From the NCBI RefSeq assembly GCF_002115785.1, contig NZ_JFJY01000008.1, positions 124,001 to 188,000 of the forward strand: a DNA stretch of 64,000 bases, written 5' to 3'. The stretch's first letter is position 1. Each line of letters starts with the position of its first letter. The DNA comes from Thalassospira sp. MCCC 1A03138. Its GTDB lineage: Bacteria; Pseudomonadota; Alphaproteobacteria; Rhodospirillales; Thalassospiraceae. Shown here in pieces: positions 19,328 to 28,995 of the stretch. The notes under the pieces were generated by a model. The model saw nothing but the letters and a program-made list of their open reading frames with translations, was not told the DNA's origin and did not search any database. The position numbers and the translations under genes are program-made.

Positions 19328-20401
19328 ATGACCGCCTCCAACGGCCTTACCTATAAGGACTCCGGTGTCGATATCGATGCTGGCAATGCCCTTGTCGATG
19401 CAATCAAACCGCTGGCCAAAGCAACCAGCAGAACCGGCGTTACCGGTGGTTTGGGGGGATTCGGCGCTTTGTTCGACCTGAAAGCTGCCGGTTATAACGA
19501 CCCGGTTCTAGTTTCGTGCACCGATGGTGTCGGTACCAAGCTTAAAGTCGCCTTTCTGGCCGACAAACACGATACCGTCGGCATCGACCTTGTCGCCATG
19601 AGCGTCAATGACCTTGTGGTCCAGGGCGCAGAACCGCTTCTGTTCCTTGATTATTTTGCCACCGGCAAACTTGCCGTCGACAAGGCAACCGACGTTGTTG
19701 CCGGTATTGCCGAGGGTTGCAAACAGGCGGGCTGCGCGTTGATCGGCGGTGAAACCGCCGAAATGCCGGGGATGTATTCGGATGGCGAATATGATCTGGC
19801 CGGTTTTGCGGTTGGGGCGGCGGAACGCGGCGAACTGCTTGACGGTTCGAACGTTGCCGAGGGAGATGTGATCCTTGGCCTGGCGTCAAGCGGTGTTCAT
19901 TCCAACGGTTATTCGCTGGTGCGCAAGGTTGTTGAACGTGCCGGTCTTGGTTATGCCGACGATGCCCCGTTTGCACCGGGCAAAAATGTTGGCGAGGCCC
20001 TGCTTGAACCGACCAAAATCTATGTCAAAAGCTGCCTTGCGGCGCATAAGGCCGGTCTGGTCAAGGCGCTGGCGCATATTACCGGTGGTGGTCTGACCGA
20101 AAACGTCCCGCGCGTTCTGCCGGAAAACCTGACGGCGGTGTTTGACGCCAGCACGTGGGAATTCCTTCCGATTTTCAAATGGCTGTCCAAACAGGGCGGC
20201 ATTCCGCCGGTTGAAATGGCGCGTACCTTTAACTGCGGCATTGGCATGTGCGTTGTGGTTCCGGCGGATAAGGCCAATGAGGCCGAAGCATTGCTGCGTG
20301 AAAACGGCGAAACCGTCAGCCAGATCGGTGTGATCGGCCCGCGTGCCGGTGATGGCCCGCAGGTCATCATCAAAAACATGGCTGCTGCATGGGAAAAGTA
20401 A
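19328..20401 (+). CDS. purM: Phosphoribosylformylglycinamidine cyclo-ligase (AIR synthetase)
   Basis: A 357-residue enzyme for step 5 of purine synthesis, closing the imidazole ring with ATP. It begins [17 protein letters not shown], typical of PurM, with [11 protein letters not shown] and [11 protein letters not shown] (ATP and metal loops) and the C-terminal half [13 protein letters not shown]. The ribosome site is GAGGA. It overlaps purN by 13 nt, so the two are translationally coupled. The 319 bp upstream, shared with the divergent DUF2066 gene, hold no promoter I can assign with confidence. Confidence 0.97.
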   Translation: MTASNGLTYKDSGVDIDAGNALVDAIKPLAKATSRTGVTGGLGGFGALFDLKAAGYNDPVLVSCTDGVGTKLKVAFLADKHDTVGIDLVAMSVNDLVVQGAEPLLFLDYFATGKLAVDKATDVVAGIAEGCKQAGCALIGGETAEMPGMYSDGEYDLAGFAVGAAERGELLDGSNVAEGDVILGLASSGVHSNGYSLVRKVVERAGLGYADDAPFAPGKNVGEALLEPTKIYVKSCLAAHKAGLVKALAHITGGGLTENVPRVLPENLTAVFDASTWEFLPIFKWLSKQGGIPPVEMARTFNCGIGMCVVVPADKANEAEALLRENGETVSQIGVIGPRAGDGPQVIIKNMAAAWEK

Positions 20402-21063
20402 CGCCGCTGAAGCTTGCCGTTCTGGTTTCGGGCGGCGGGTCGAACCTTCAGGCGATTATCGATGCCTGCAAGTCTTCTGACTATCCGGCGGAAATCGTTC
20501 TGGTGTTTTCCAACCAGCTTGACGCAGGCGGGCTTGAACGTGCGCGCCGTGCCGGTATCCGGGCAGAAGCCATTTCGCACAAGGGCTTCGAAGGGGGGCG
20601 TGAGGCCTATGACAGCACGGTCAGCAACCTGATTGAAGCGTCCGGTGCCGATCTTGTGGTTCTGGCAGGTTACCTGCGCCTGGTCAGTGAAAGCTTCGTG
20701 ACGCGCTGGGAAGGCCGGCTGATCAATATCCACCCGTCGCTTCTGCCAAGCTTCAAGGGCCTGCATGTTCATCAGGCTGCGCTTGATGCCGGGGTCAAAT
20801 ATTCCGGCTGCACGGTGCATTACGTCGTGCCAGAAGTCGATTCCGGCCCGATCATTGCGCAGGCCGTCGTGCCGGTCCTGCCCGGTGATGATGCCAGTGC
20901 GCTGGCGCAGCGTATCCTGAAACAGGAACATCGCATCTATCCGCAGGTGATCCGCTGGATCGCCGAAGGCCGGGTTTCGGTCGATGAAGCCGGGATCGTA
21001 ACGGTCGCCGATGCGAATGCCCCCGATTTCGCGCGAATCAATCCGGTGCTTGAACCGAACTGA
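20389..21063 (+). CDS. purN: Phosphoribosylglycinamide formyltransferase
   Basis: A 224-residue enzyme that transfers a formyl group from 10-formyl-THF to GAR in purine synthesis. It shows the N-terminal [18 protein letters not shown], the catalytic Asn-His-Asp set in [15 protein letters not shown] and [12 protein letters not shown], and [12 protein letters not shown]. The start lies inside the purM end, giving tight coupling. A strong terminator follows. Confidence 0.97.
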   Translation: MGKVTPLKLAVLVSGGGSNLQAIIDACKSSDYPAEIVLVFSNQLDAGGLERARRAGIRAEAISHKGFEGGREAYDSTVSNLIEASGADLVVLAGYLRLVSESFVTRWEGRLINIHPSLLPSFKGLHVHQAALDAGVKYSGCTVHYVVPEVDSGPIIAQAVVPVLPGDDASALAQRILKQEHRIYPQVIRWIAEGRVSVDEAGIVTVADANAPDFARINPVLEPN

Positions 21064-21097
21064 CTGCGCCCGTGGCGGGCGATCCGCAAATGGTTTT

Positions 21098-21127
21098 AAG
21101 GGGTGAACGAAAGTTCACCCCTTTTTT
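21098..21127 (+). terminator. Intrinsic terminator after purN
   Basis: A perfect 11-bp stem (21098-21108 with 21113-21123, loop GAAA) followed by T residues ends the purMN operon. Confidence 0.9.
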
Positions 21128-21220
21128 CTGAAAACTGCCGTTCTCGCCATATTGCCTCCGCAATCTGTCGGCCAAATGCGTGACCGAAATGACATCCCCC
21201 TTCGCCAAGACGGATTTGAT

Positions 21221-21592
21221 ATGCGGATTGCCAGCCTTACCTCTTCGATTGCCGTTGTCCTGGCATTGCTTCCAAGTCCTGTTCCTGTGCTTGCGAACGA
21301 GGCCCCGCCCGCACCGAGAAACTGGCGCGAAACCAAATGCGCGATGTATCACGATATCCGCGCCGAAGTTCTGAAATCAATCCCGCGCGAAGCAATCGGC
21401 GATGCATTTGCCAAAGCCGAAGAAGACTATATCGCCGGGGGATGTCGCGGGCGTGCCTATGCCTGCCCGCGAACCGACACGCAGCTGGAATATGCCAACA
21501 CCGTTTCACTGCGCATGATGAGCGGCGGTCTTTCGGGCACGTTCCTGCCCTATGGCTGCGAGGGCGGGACGGAAACAGCCCCCGAACAATAA
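21221..21592 (+). CDS. Small exported protein of unknown function
   Basis: A 123-residue product with a clear Sec signal (MRIASLTSSIAVVLALLPS, cleavage likely after VLA). The mature part has several Cys residues (TKCAMYHD, GGCRGRAYACP, PYGCEGG) suggesting periplasmic disulfides. Start ATG 21221 is chosen because it begins the signal peptide; the upstream ribosome site is poor. No family recognised. Composition and codon use look native. Confidence 0.6.
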   Translation: MRIASLTSSIAVVLALLPSPVPVLANEAPPAPRNWRETKCAMYHDIRAEVLKSIPREAIGDAFAKAEEDYIAGGCRGRAYACPRTDTQLEYANTVSLRMMSGGLSGTFLPYGCEGGTETAPEQ

Positions 21593-21696
21593 GCCGATCA
21601 TTCGCCAAATGAATGATATCGCCAGTTAATCTGCGTCTTGCGTCGCAACAACTTCACGTCTATACACTGGAGAAATTCTAAACGCAGGAGGCTAAT

Positions 21697-21825
21697 TTGC
21701 AGGGTAAAGACTACGAACTGACCAAGACCCACGTCGACATCTATAACGGCTATACCGTTTTTATGAAGTGGGTCACTCTTTCTGTTGTCGCCATTTTGAT
21801 CCTGATGGCCATCTTCCTGCTGTGA
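21697..21825 (+). CDS. Tiny aa3-type cytochrome c oxidase subunit IV-like protein, copy 1
   Basis: A 42-residue single-span membrane protein. The TTG start at 21697 is set by AGGAGG at 21686-21691, 5 nt upstream. The product begins MQGKDYELTKTHVDIYNGY and ends in one hydrophobic helix (VVAILILMAIFLL) reaching the C-terminus. This matches the pattern of alphaproteobacterial aa3 oxidase subunit IV (short polar N-terminus, aromatic/Phe-Met turn, one helix). It has its own terminator at 21852-21878. No oxidase genes are in the window, so the role is by resemblance only. Confidence 0.7.
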   Translation: MQGKDYELTKTHVDIYNGYTVFMKWVTLSVVAILILMAIFLL

Positions 21826-21851
21826 TCGCCTGATCGCGGGATAAAAAATGC

Positions 21852-21878
21852 AAAGCTGCCGAAACCGGCAGCTTTTTT
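21852..21878 (+). terminator. Intrinsic terminator between the two subunit IV-like genes
   Basis: A perfect 10-bp stem (21852-21861 with 21866-21875, loop AAAC) ending in a T-run. It means the two tiny genes are mostly transcribed separately. Confidence 0.88.
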
Positions 21879-22003
21879 CTTGGCCAAAAACAAACGCATG
21901 GCGTTATTTTGGAAATATTTATTCATCCCTGAAATGTGTTACGATAATTGCGGCATCCCCGCTGCAAGGGGGCGCATACCTGTAACATGTCAGGGAGGAA
22001 ACA

Positions 22004-22138
22004 ATGCAAGGAAGCGACTACGACACCAATCTGGTTGAAGTCCACCAGCATGGCTGGGAAAACTGGACCAAATTCATGCTCTGGAGCGTCATTTCAATTG
22101 CCGTCCTGCTGTTATTGATGGCGGCATTCCTGCTTTGA
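22004..22138 (+). CDS. Tiny aa3-type cytochrome c oxidase subunit IV-like protein, copy 2
   Basis: A 44-residue paralogue of the gene at 21697. The start ATG 22004 follows GGGAGGAAACA. It shares the N-terminal MQG-DY pattern, a polar segment (VEVHQHGWENWTKFM) and a single C-terminal helix ending LLLLMAAFLL. The divergent middle suggests an old duplication. It is predicted to sit in the inner membrane with the N-terminus in the cytoplasm, as for oxidase subunit IV. Inference from pattern; short length limits confidence. Confidence 0.7.
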   Translation: MQGSDYDTNLVEVHQHGWENWTKFMLWSVISIAVLLLLMAAFLL

Positions 22139-22160
22139 TCGGCTGTATATTTCGCGCATA

Positions 22161-22190
22161 AAAAAAACGCCCCGCACATGATGCGGGGCG
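22161..22190 (-). terminator. Intrinsic terminator for ndk
   Basis: A perfect 9-bp GC stem (22168-22176 with 22182-22190, 5-nt loop). On the minus strand it is followed by seven T, so it ends the ndk transcript; it may also stop readthrough from the tiny gene at 22004. Confidence 0.8.
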
Positions 22191-22257
22191 CTTCTTATCC
22201 GGCGAACCGGAAACCGTATTTCGTATCGCTTAACCGACGATGTCGGAGCCTTAAGGC

Positions 22258-22680
22258 TTAGCCGACGATGTCGGTCTGGGCGAAGAAATAGGAAATTTCG
22301 ATTGCAGCATTTTCAAGCGAGTCCGAACCGTGGACCGAGTTCGCTTCGATGGATTCTGCAAACTGTTTGCGAATGGTGCCTTCCTCGGCATTGGCCGGGT
22401 TGGTAGCGCCCATTACTTCGCGGTATTTGGCAACAGCGTTTTCGCCTTCCAGAGCCTGGACGACGACCGGGCCGGAAACCATGAAGTCCACGAGTTCACC
22501 AAAGAACGAACGTTCTTTGTGAACAGCGTAGAAGCCTTCAGCCTGTGCACGGGTCAGAGCGACACGCTTCTGCGCGACGATGCGAAGGCCTGCGTCTTCG
22601 ATGACGGCATTGATTTTGCCAGTCAGGTTGCGGCGCGTTGCGTCCGGCTTGATGATCGAAAGAGTGCGTTCGATAGCCAT
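22258..22680 (-). CDS. ndk: Nucleoside diphosphate kinase
   Basis: A 140-residue enzyme that balances NTP pools via a phospho-His. It begins [18 protein letters not shown], has the [19 protein letters not shown] block, and the active His in [14 protein letters not shown]. Start ATG 22680 follows AGGTGA at 6 nt. The 5' leader is about 105 nt and contains a strong hairpin (22728-22775) behind a recognisable promoter. Confidence 0.97.
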   Translation of the reverse strand: MAIERTLSIIKPDATRRNLTGKINAVIEDAGLRIVAQKRVALTRAQAEGFYAVHKERSFFGELVDFMVSGPVVVQALEGENAVAKYREVMGATNPANAEEGTIRKQFAESIEANSVHGSDSLENAAIEISYFFAQTDIVG

Positions 22681-22727
22681 TGGTTTCACCTAGCTACTTG
22701 TAAAAATTCGTTACCCCCAAGAAGGGA

Positions 22728-22775
22728 CTGCGGAAGATAAAAAAGCCGACGACAAGGCTTCCTTATCATCCGCAG
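22728..22775 (-). other. Hairpin in the ndk leader
   Basis: The outer stem 22728-22740 with 22763-22775 has 12 of 13 pairs; an inner stem 22743-22747 with 22756-22760 adds five. It lies between the proposed promoter and the ndk ribosome site. Role unknown; mRNA stability or attenuation are options. Confidence 0.5.
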
Positions 22776-22791
22776 ACCCTAAGGTTGGCGC

Positions 22792-22820
22792 TATATAAAC
22801 GCCCTTGGATCGCAACGCAA
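22792..22820 (-). promoter_or_regulatory. Probable ndk promoter
   Basis: On the minus strand TTGCGT (22815-22820), a 17-bp spacer and TATATA (22792-22797) match a sigma-70-type promoter with a start near 22785, giving a leader of about 105 nt. Confidence 0.5.
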
Positions 22821-23044
22821 CACATAGTTCTGCCCGCGCAATTCAGACCTGCGCGCCTTGCATCGGCGGTTGAAAGCCTCAAAACCCGCCGGTTTCCCTT
22901 CAAAACTGCGATTTACTGGCATTTGCATATGCTGTCTTGGGGTTCTTTGCGTCCAGATGACAGTTTCAAGAATCCTTGCGTCGCAGCCCTCCCTGCCCTA
23001 TTGAAAGCACAGATTTTCAAACGATTCCCGGATGCGGACCCGAA

Positions 23045-24955
23045 ATGCTGCAAATTACCGATCTGACCTACCGCATTGGCGGCCGCATGATCCTTGATCA
23101 TGTCACACTGACCGTCCCCGATGGCTATAAGCTGGGCCTGATCGGACGCAACGGGGCTGGCAAATCCACGCTGCTGAAACTGATTTCCGGCGAAATCGCA
23201 TCGGATGGCGGCGATGTATCGCTGTCAAACCGCACCCGCATGGGTGTGGTATCGCAGGAAGCCCCGGCAGGGTCGCGATCCCTGCTTGATACGGTTCTGG
23301 ATGCCGATACCGAACGTGCGGCCCTTCTGCATGAAGCCGAAAACGTCACCGATCCGAACCGGATCGCTGATATCTATACACGGCTTGCCGATATCGATGC
23401 CCACACCGCCGAGGCACGCGCGGCATCAATCCTTTCGGGGCTTGGCTTTGATGCCGAAGCCCAGCAACGCCCGTGCGATGATTTTTCCGGCGGCTGGCGC
23501 ATGCGTGTGGCACTTGCGGCAACCCTGTTCCTGCAACCCGACCTGCTGCTGCTTGACGAACCGACCAACCACCTTGATCTTGAAGCCACCATCTGGCTTG
23601 AAAACTATCTGATCAACTATCCCGGCACGATCATCCTGATCAGTCACGACCGCGATCTTCTGAACAAGGCGGTCAAACATATTGCCCATCTGACCGATGG
23701 CAAGGTGACGATGTATGGCGGCAATTACGACAAATTTGCCAAGACCCGCCGCGAGCAGATGGAACTGGCGTCCAAGCATTACGAAAAACAGGTCGCCCAG
23801 CAAAAACACATCCAGTCCTTCATCGACCGCTTCCGCGCCAAGGCCAGCAAGGCCAAACAGGCGCAAAGCCGTATCAAGATGCTGGAAAAAATGGGTCCGG
23901 CGATTGCCGTTGTAGAAGACCGCAGCATTTCGTTCGACTTCCCAAGCCCCAAGGAATTGCCACCGCCTCTGATCAATATCCATAACGGAGATGTCGGCTA
24001 TGAACCCGGCAAACCGGTCTTGCGCAATATCAGCCTGCGCATTGATATGGATGACCGCATCGCGCTTCTGGGCGCCAACGGTAACGGTAAATCGACACTG
24101 GCCAAGCTTCTGGCCAACCGGCTTGAACTGATGGCCGGGGAAAAGGTTGCGTCAGGCAAATTGCGCATCGGTTATTTTGCACAGCATCAGACCGACGAGC
24201 TTCGCGGTGATGAAACCCCGTATCAGCATATGGCTGCCCTGATGCCTGATGTGATCGAACACAAGGTCCGGGCCCAGCTTGGCCGCTTTGCGTTTGAAGG
24301 CCAGAAAGGCGACACCAAGGTCAAGGACCTTTCGGGTGGGGAAAAGGCGCGTCTGCTGTTTGCGCTCATGACGCTTGATGCCCCGCATATGCTGATCCTT
24401 GACGAACCGACCAACCATCTTGATATCGACAGCCGCGATGCGCTTAATCATGCGCTTAATGCCTATGAAGGTGCGGTAATCATCATCAGCCACGATCCCT
24501 ATCTGATCGAAGCCTGTGCCGATCGCCTGATCCTGGTTGCCGATGGTGCGGTCACCGCCTTTGACGGCGACGTTGCCGAATATCGCCAGTATCTGCTGAA
24601 CCGTGCGCGTGATGAACGCCGCGCGGACAAGGCAGAAGCCAACGAGAATGGCGAACCGGCACGACCAGAGGACAAAGGCAACCGAAAGGCGCTCCGCCAG
24701 CAGGCTGCCGAAAAGCGCAAGGCCGCCGCCCCCATCAAGCGCGAGATCGAAAATCTTGAAAAGCAGATGGAAAAGCTGACCGCACGCCGTGACAAAATCA
24801 AAGAAGAAATGGCAGATCCGGCGCTTTACGAGCCCGATAACGCGACCAAACTGACCACCTTGCAAAAAGACCTTGGCAAGATCGAAAACGAACTGGCCGA
24901 GATCGAAACCCGCTGGATGGAAAAGCAGGAAGAATACGAACAGAAGGTGGCGTAA
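23045..24955 (+). CDS. ABC-F family ATPase (YheS/Uup-like)
   Basis: A 636-residue soluble protein with two ABC ATPase domains and no membrane segment. The first domain has Walker A GRNGAGKSTLL and signature FSGGWRMRVALA; the second has GANGNGKSTLA and LSGGEKARLLFA; both end in LDEPTNHLD. The interdomain linker (KTRREQMELASKHYEKQ) is the ABC-F hallmark. The C-terminus (about 540-636) is a charged coiled coil. Length and order best fit the YheS type. ABC-F proteins act on stalled ribosomes at the E site. ATG 23045 is preferred to an upstream start at 22976. Confidence 0.92.
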   Translation: MLQITDLTYRIGGRMILDHVTLTVPDGYKLGLIGRNGAGKSTLLKLISGEIASDGGDVSLSNRTRMGVVSQEAPAGSRSLLDTVLDADTERAALLHEAENVTDPNRIADIYTRLADIDAHTAEARAASILSGLGFDAEAQQRPCDDFSGGWRMRVALAATLFLQPDLLLLDEPTNHLDLEATIWLENYLINYPGTIILISHDRDLLNKAVKHIAHLTDGKVTMYGGNYDKFAKTRREQMELASKHYEKQVAQQKHIQSFIDRFRAKASKAKQAQSRIKMLEKMGPAIAVVEDRSISFDFPSPKELPPPLINIHNGDVGYEPGKPVLRNISLRIDMDDRIALLGANGNGKSTLAKLLANRLELMAGEKVASGKLRIGYFAQHQTDELRGDETPYQHMAALMPDVIEHKVRAQLGRFAFEGQKGDTKVKDLSGGEKARLLFALMTLDAPHMLILDEPTNHLDIDSRDALNHALNAYEGAVIIISHDPYLIEACADRLILVADGAVTAFDGDVAEYRQYLLNRARDERRADKAEANENGEPARPEDKGNRKALRQQAAEKRKAAAPIKREIENLEKQMEKLTARRDKIKEEMADPALYEPDNATKLTTLQKDLGKIENELAEIETRWMEKQEEYEQKVA

Positions 24956-25074
24956 TCCGCCGCCTTCTGGCGTCTCCCCTGTTTTGACGTCAATCCCGCC
25001 CCGCTGCCATCAAGTCGCCGAATTCTCCCCGCAGCTTTTCCCAAGGGCAAAGCAAACAATGCGGGAGACGGACC

Positions 25075-26355
25075 ATGGTTGAAATCATCTATGGGACCGA
25101 CGGCGCAGATGTGCTTGTCGGAACGGAACAGGACGATCATATTTTTGGGCGCGCGGGCAGTGATTATATCCGCGGGCTTGGCGGCAATGACCGCTTCTAT
25201 GAGATCGGACTGGGGAACGATACACTTGATGGCGGTGCCGATCATGATCATTTCCACGCAGGTATCGGTGACGACACGCTGCTTGGCGGTGCCGGCAATG
25301 ACAAACTTGATGGCGGCCCGGGAGCCGATATCATCGATGGTGGTCCCGGCCGCGATGAAATTCAATTTTCCTATTCAAATGACTCGGCCAGGGAAGGTGT
25401 CATCGTCAATCTTGTCACCGGCATCGGTGTGGGCGGCGATGCGGATGGCGACCGCTATAGCAATATCGAGGACATCCGAAGCACCAGATATGACGACGTC
25501 CTAATCGGCAATGAAAAGGACAACACCTTTTTTCAGACCTACAACCGATATGGCGATGGCGATATCATGCGCGGAGGTGATGGCGATGATAAATTCCATG
25601 CTGCCGCCGACTCTTCTTTTTCCGATGATCAGAACAACTATTTCATCGGTGGCGAAGGCAGCGACACCATCAGCTATATTGCCGGTTGGGGCAATGATGC
25701 GCCTTATGGGGAATATGGCCCGCAGCCGGTGATCAACCTGGAAACCGGTTCAGGGCGCACCGGCGACCATTTCGTCAGTATCGAAAATGTAGATGGCAGC
25801 AATCAGGGCGATCTGATCATCGGTGACGACAATGATAACCGTCTGATCGGCAACAAGGGAACTGACACCATCTATGGCGGCGATGGTGACGATATTCTGG
25901 AAGGTGAAGAACTATACGGCGAAGCAGGGAACGACACACTTACCGGCGATGGATATAACGTCTCGCTCTATGGGGGTGATGGCCATGACACGCTTGATGC
26001 CGGCCCCAAAGCCCTTGAAGCCTTTTCCGACAACATCCTTTCGGGCGGCGGCGGTAATGACTGGCTTCAGGGAAATATCGGCGATGATACCTTTATCTTT
26101 GACGCCGAGGCCTCCAGCCGTGATCGTGTGGTTGATTTCGAAACCGGTGACGGTGGCGATACCCTGCTCCTCACCGCTGATCTTCAGGCCAGATCGGGCA
26201 TTACCGATTTTGACAGCCTGCTGGATCACACCACCGAAACCGATGGTGGTGATCTTTACATCGATTTCAGCAACGGCGATCCATGGACCTTTGGCGTGAT
26301 CGTCGAAGACATCACCGAGGATGACCTGACACCTGATAATGTCGAGTTTGGCTAA
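25075..26355 (+). CDS. RTX (haemolysin-type calcium-binding repeat) protein
   Basis: A 426-residue acidic protein made almost wholly of glycine/aspartate nonapeptide repeats (GGXGNDXLX type): DGADVLVGTEQDD near the start, GGAGNDKLDGGPGADIIDGG, DNRLIGNKGTDTIYGGDGDD, and SGGGGNDWLQGNIGDDTF near 325. These form calcium-binding beta rolls. There is no N-terminal signal, and the C-terminal segment (DRVVDFETGDGGDTLLL) fits type I secretion. No separate enzymatic domain and no T1SS genes are nearby, so it may be a structural or adhesive exoprotein exported by a system elsewhere. Confidence 0.88.
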   Translation: MVEIIYGTDGADVLVGTEQDDHIFGRAGSDYIRGLGGNDRFYEIGLGNDTLDGGADHDHFHAGIGDDTLLGGAGNDKLDGGPGADIIDGGPGRDEIQFSYSNDSAREGVIVNLVTGIGVGGDADGDRYSNIEDIRSTRYDDVLIGNEKDNTFFQTYNRYGDGDIMRGGDGDDKFHAAADSSFSDDQNNYFIGGEGSDTISYIAGWGNDAPYGEYGPQPVINLETGSGRTGDHFVSIENVDGSNQGDLIIGDDNDNRLIGNKGTDTIYGGDGDDILEGEELYGEAGNDTLTGDGYNVSLYGGDGHDTLDAGPKALEAFSDNILSGGGGNDWLQGNIGDDTFIFDAEASSRDRVVDFETGDGGDTLLLTADLQARSGITDFDSLLDHTTETDGGDLYIDFSNGDPWTFGVIVEDITEDDLTPDNVEFG

Positions 26356-26379
26356 GCTGGCCCCATATGCCGATATGCC

Positions 26380-26411
26380 AAGGCCGCCCGATTATGACAG
26401 GGCGGCCTTTG
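26380..26411 (+). terminator. Terminator between RTX gene and arsH
   Basis: A perfect 10-bp stem (26380-26389 with 26400-26409, 10-nt loop) followed by a short T-run lies between convergent genes. Confidence 0.7.
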
Positions 26412-26417
26412 TTCTGT

Positions 26418-27149
26418 TCAGGTTGCGGTGGGCTGATTGACCCTGGCCGAAAGGGCCGCGTGGCTTTCCACCCGTTCGGAATACCGATCAACAAGGTGAT
26501 CGCGAATGTCGCGGGTTAACAGCGTGAACTTCACCAGTTCTTCCATCACATCGACAATCCGGTCGTAATAGGGAGACGGCTTCATGCGCCCCGCCTCATC
26601 AAACTCGTTCCATGCCTTGGCGACCGATGACTGATTGGGGATGGTCAATAACCGCATCCAGCGCCCCAGAATGCGCAACTGATTGACGGTGTTAAAGCTT
26701 TGGCTGCCGCCGCACACCTGCATCACCGCCAGTGTCTTGCCCTGTGTCGGGCGCACCGCACCAAGCGACAGCGGTATCCAGTCGATCTGGCTTTTCATAA
26801 GGCCAGTCATGGCCCCGTGCCGTTCGGGCGATGACCAGACCATCCCCTCGCACCAGCTGACCAAATCGCGAAGCTCTGTCACTTTCGGGTGATCGGTCCC
26901 GGCTTCGTCAACCAAGGGCAGGCCTGCGGGGTTGAATATCCGGACCTCTGCGCCAAACCGAGTCAAGATACGTGCGGCTTCCTCGGCGGCGAAACGCGAA
27001 AAGCTGCGTTCACGAAGCGAGCCATAAAGCACCAATATACGCGGTGCATGGGTGCTGTGTGCCGTGGGAAACAATGCCCCAGCCGTGATCGGTGCGAACT
27101 GCTCATCCTTGATATTGGGGGTATCAGCCAACGCGTTCCCCTTTCGCAT
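26418..27149 (-). CDS. arsH: ArsH, NADPH-dependent FMN reductase
   Basis: A 243-residue flavoprotein of the ArsH family, which oxidises trivalent organoarsenicals or reduces quinones and metals with NADPH. The FMN loop is [14 protein letters not shown] and the second motif is [39 protein letters not shown] is family-typical. ATG 27149 overlaps the end of arsC by 26 nt; a TTG at 27131 with AGGGGAA upstream is an equally good start. Last gene of the ars operon. Confidence 0.93.
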   Translation of the reverse strand: MRKGNALADTPNIKDEQFAPITAGALFPTAHSTHAPRILVLYGSLRERSFSRFAAEEAARILTRFGAEVRIFNPAGLPLVDEAGTDHPKVTELRDLVSWCEGMVWSSPERHGAMTGLMKSQIDWIPLSLGAVRPTQGKTLAVMQVCGGSQSFNTVNQLRILGRWMRLLTIPNQSSVAKAWNEFDEAGRMKPSPYYDRIVDVMEELVKFTLLTRDIRDHLVDRYSERVESHAALSARVNQPTAT

Positions 27150-27543
27150 TCAGGATCATCTCGCCATCTTCCTTGTAAAGCGGCCCGACCGGCAAGTGAT
27201 CAAGCAGATCAAGTACCGTTTCGGACGGACGGCACAACCGAACCCCTTTTGGCGATGCAACAATCGGGCGGTTGACCAGAACCGGATGGGACAGCATCGC
27301 GTCGATCAGGGCATCGTCCGATACCGCATCATCAAGCAATCCCAATTCTGCCGCCGGTGATTTGCTGGTACGCAGTGCCGTGCGCGGTGTCAGGTCGGCG
27401 GCGGCAAAAAGTGCCAGAAGCTGTGGCCTGGTCCAGCCTTCCTTCAGATATTCGATCACCTGATAGGGATCGCCGGATTTCTCAATAACCTCCAGGACAT
27501 TGCGCGATGTCCCGCAATCAGGATTGTGGTGGATAACGATCAT
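27124..27543 (-). CDS. arsC: Arsenate reductase (glutaredoxin type)
   Basis: A 139-residue ArsC that reduces arsenate to arsenite with glutathione and glutaredoxin. The nucleophile is Cys10 in [10 protein letters not shown], and the Arg set includes RTALRTSKS and VLVNRPIV. Length is normal for the E. coli plasmid type. It lies 21 nt after the ACR3 gene and overlaps arsH. Confidence 0.95.
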   Translation of the reverse strand: MIVIHHNPDCGTSRNVLEVIEKSGDPYQVIEYLKEGWTRPQLLALFAAADLTPRTALRTSKSPAAELGLLDDAVSDDALIDAMLSHPVLVNRPIVASPKGVRLCRPSETVLDLLDHLPVGPLYKEDGEMILNAKGERVG

Positions 27544-27564
27544 GGCAAACCTCGTGAAAGCTTA

Positions 27565-28635
27565 TTATGCGTCGGGGAAACGGGCACGTGTCCGGTTGGC
27601 AAAGGCCACCAGCGACAGCATCACCGGTACTTCGACCAGAACACCGACCACGGTTGCCAGTGCCGCCCCGGAATTCAGGCCAAACAGACTGATCGCCACC
27701 GCGACGGCCAGTTCAAAGAAGTTCGATGTCCCGATCATCGCGCAGGGTGCCGCCATCCGGTGCGGAATGCGCAGCAGGAAGGCCGCCCCATAAGCCAGCA
27801 CGAAAATCCCGTAGCTTTGAATCAGGATCGGAACCGCAATCAGGACAATCACCAGCGGCTGTCGCAGGATCACATCGCCCTGAAGCCCGAACAGAATGGC
27901 GACCGTCGCAATCAGGCCAAGGATCGACCATGGTTTGACCCGGGCGGAAAATCTTTCGATCGCATCCTTTGATCCCAGAACCCGACGCGTCACCAACCCG
28001 GCCAGAAGAGGTAAAACCACATAAAGCACGGTTGCCAGAACCAGCGTTTCCCACGGTACGGCAATATCGGTCACGCCGAGCAACAATGCGACAATCGGCG
28101 CGAATGCCACGACCATGATCAGATCATTGACCGACACCTGTACCAGCGTGTAGGTCGCATCCCCCCGCGTCAGTTGCGACCAGACAAACACCATGGCTGT
28201 GCACGGTGCCGCCCCCAGAAGGATCAGACCGGCGATATATTGCGCGGCGTCAACTGGTGCGATCCAGGGGGCAAAAACATGTTCGAAAAACATCACCGCC
28301 AGAAACGCCATGGTGAACGGCTTGATCAGCCAGTTGACCACCAGCGTCACCAGAAGCCCCTTGGGCTGGCGGGCCACCCCGGCCACGGCGGCGAAATCAA
28401 CCCCGACCATCATCGGATAGACCATCGCCCAGATCAGGACGGCGACCACCAGATTGATCGACGCCACCTCGCTTGCGGCAATCGCATCGACAAGCCCGGG
28501 CGCCACCACGCCGATCACAACCCCGCCAATCATGGCAAGCCCGACCCAAACGGTCAGAAACCGTTCAAACACACCAAGTTTTCCACTGTCGGCACCGCAA
28601 TCGGCACCATTGTTTGCGTGATTATTCTCTGTCAT
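27565..28635 (-). CDS. acr3: ACR3-family arsenite efflux permease
   Basis: A 356-residue inner-membrane carrier with about ten hydrophobic segments. The conserved membrane Cys is in [15 protein letters not shown], and other signatures are [12 protein letters not shown] and [17 protein letters not shown] segments. ACR3 exports arsenite using the proton gradient. Its position between arsR and arsC makes the function firm. It is often named arsB in annotations, though unrelated to E. coli ArsB. Confidence 0.94.
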   Translation of the reverse strand: MTENNHANNGADCGADSGKLGVFERFLTVWVGLAMIGGVVIGVVAPGLVDAIAASEVASINLVVAVLIWAMVYPMMVGVDFAAVAGVARQPKGLLVTLVVNWLIKPFTMAFLAVMFFEHVFAPWIAPVDAAQYIAGLILLGAAPCTAMVFVWSQLTRGDATYTLVQVSVNDLIMVVAFAPIVALLLGVTDIAVPWETLVLATVLYVVLPLLAGLVTRRVLGSKDAIERFSARVKPWSILGLIATVAILFGLQGDVILRQPLVIVLIAVPILIQSYGIFVLAYGAAFLLRIPHRMAAPCAMIGTSNFFELAVAVAISLFGLNSGAALATVVGVLVEVPVMLSLVAFANRTRARFPDA

Positions 28636-28668
28636 CGGAATTCCCTGTGATCGTAGTGATCAGGCCGC

Positions 28669-28995
28669 TCATCGGCAGGTTTTGTTCAACATCGGCAGAC
28701 AGATATCCTCCCGCCCGCCACAACAGTCTTCCATCAGGAACACCAGAAGATCACGCATCGTGCCGATCTCGGCAAAATAACGGATCGCACGCCCCTCGCG
28801 CACCGACCGGACCAATCCAGCGGACGACAGGATGTTCAGATTGTTCGAAAGCGTGTTGGCGCGAATATCAAGTGCCGCCGCAATATCCCCGGCAATCATG
28901 CCTTCCGGTTCCGCCTTGATCAGCAGCCGGAAAATATCAAGCCGGACATCATGCGCCAGCGCCGATAATGCATTTAAGGTATCTATCTTTTCCAT
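28669..28995 (-). CDS. arsR: ArsR-family arsenic-responsive repressor
   Basis: A 108-residue winged-helix repressor heading the ars operon. The HTH is around 35-60 (MIAGDIAAALDIRANTLSNN). Metalloid ligands are probably the C-terminal Cys pair and third Cys (C91, C92, C99 in EDCCGGREDIC), like Acidithiobacillus-type ArsR rather than the E. coli Cys32-Val-Cys34 site. No Shine-Dalgarno is seen before ATG 28995. An inverted repeat overlaps the start codon (separate entry), implying autoregulation. Confidence 0.93.
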   Translation of the reverse strand: MEKIDTLNALSALAHDVRLDIFRLLIKAEPEGMIAGDIAAALDIRANTLSNNLNILSSAGLVRSVREGRAIRYFAEIGTMRDLLVFLMEDCCGGREDICLPMLNKTCR

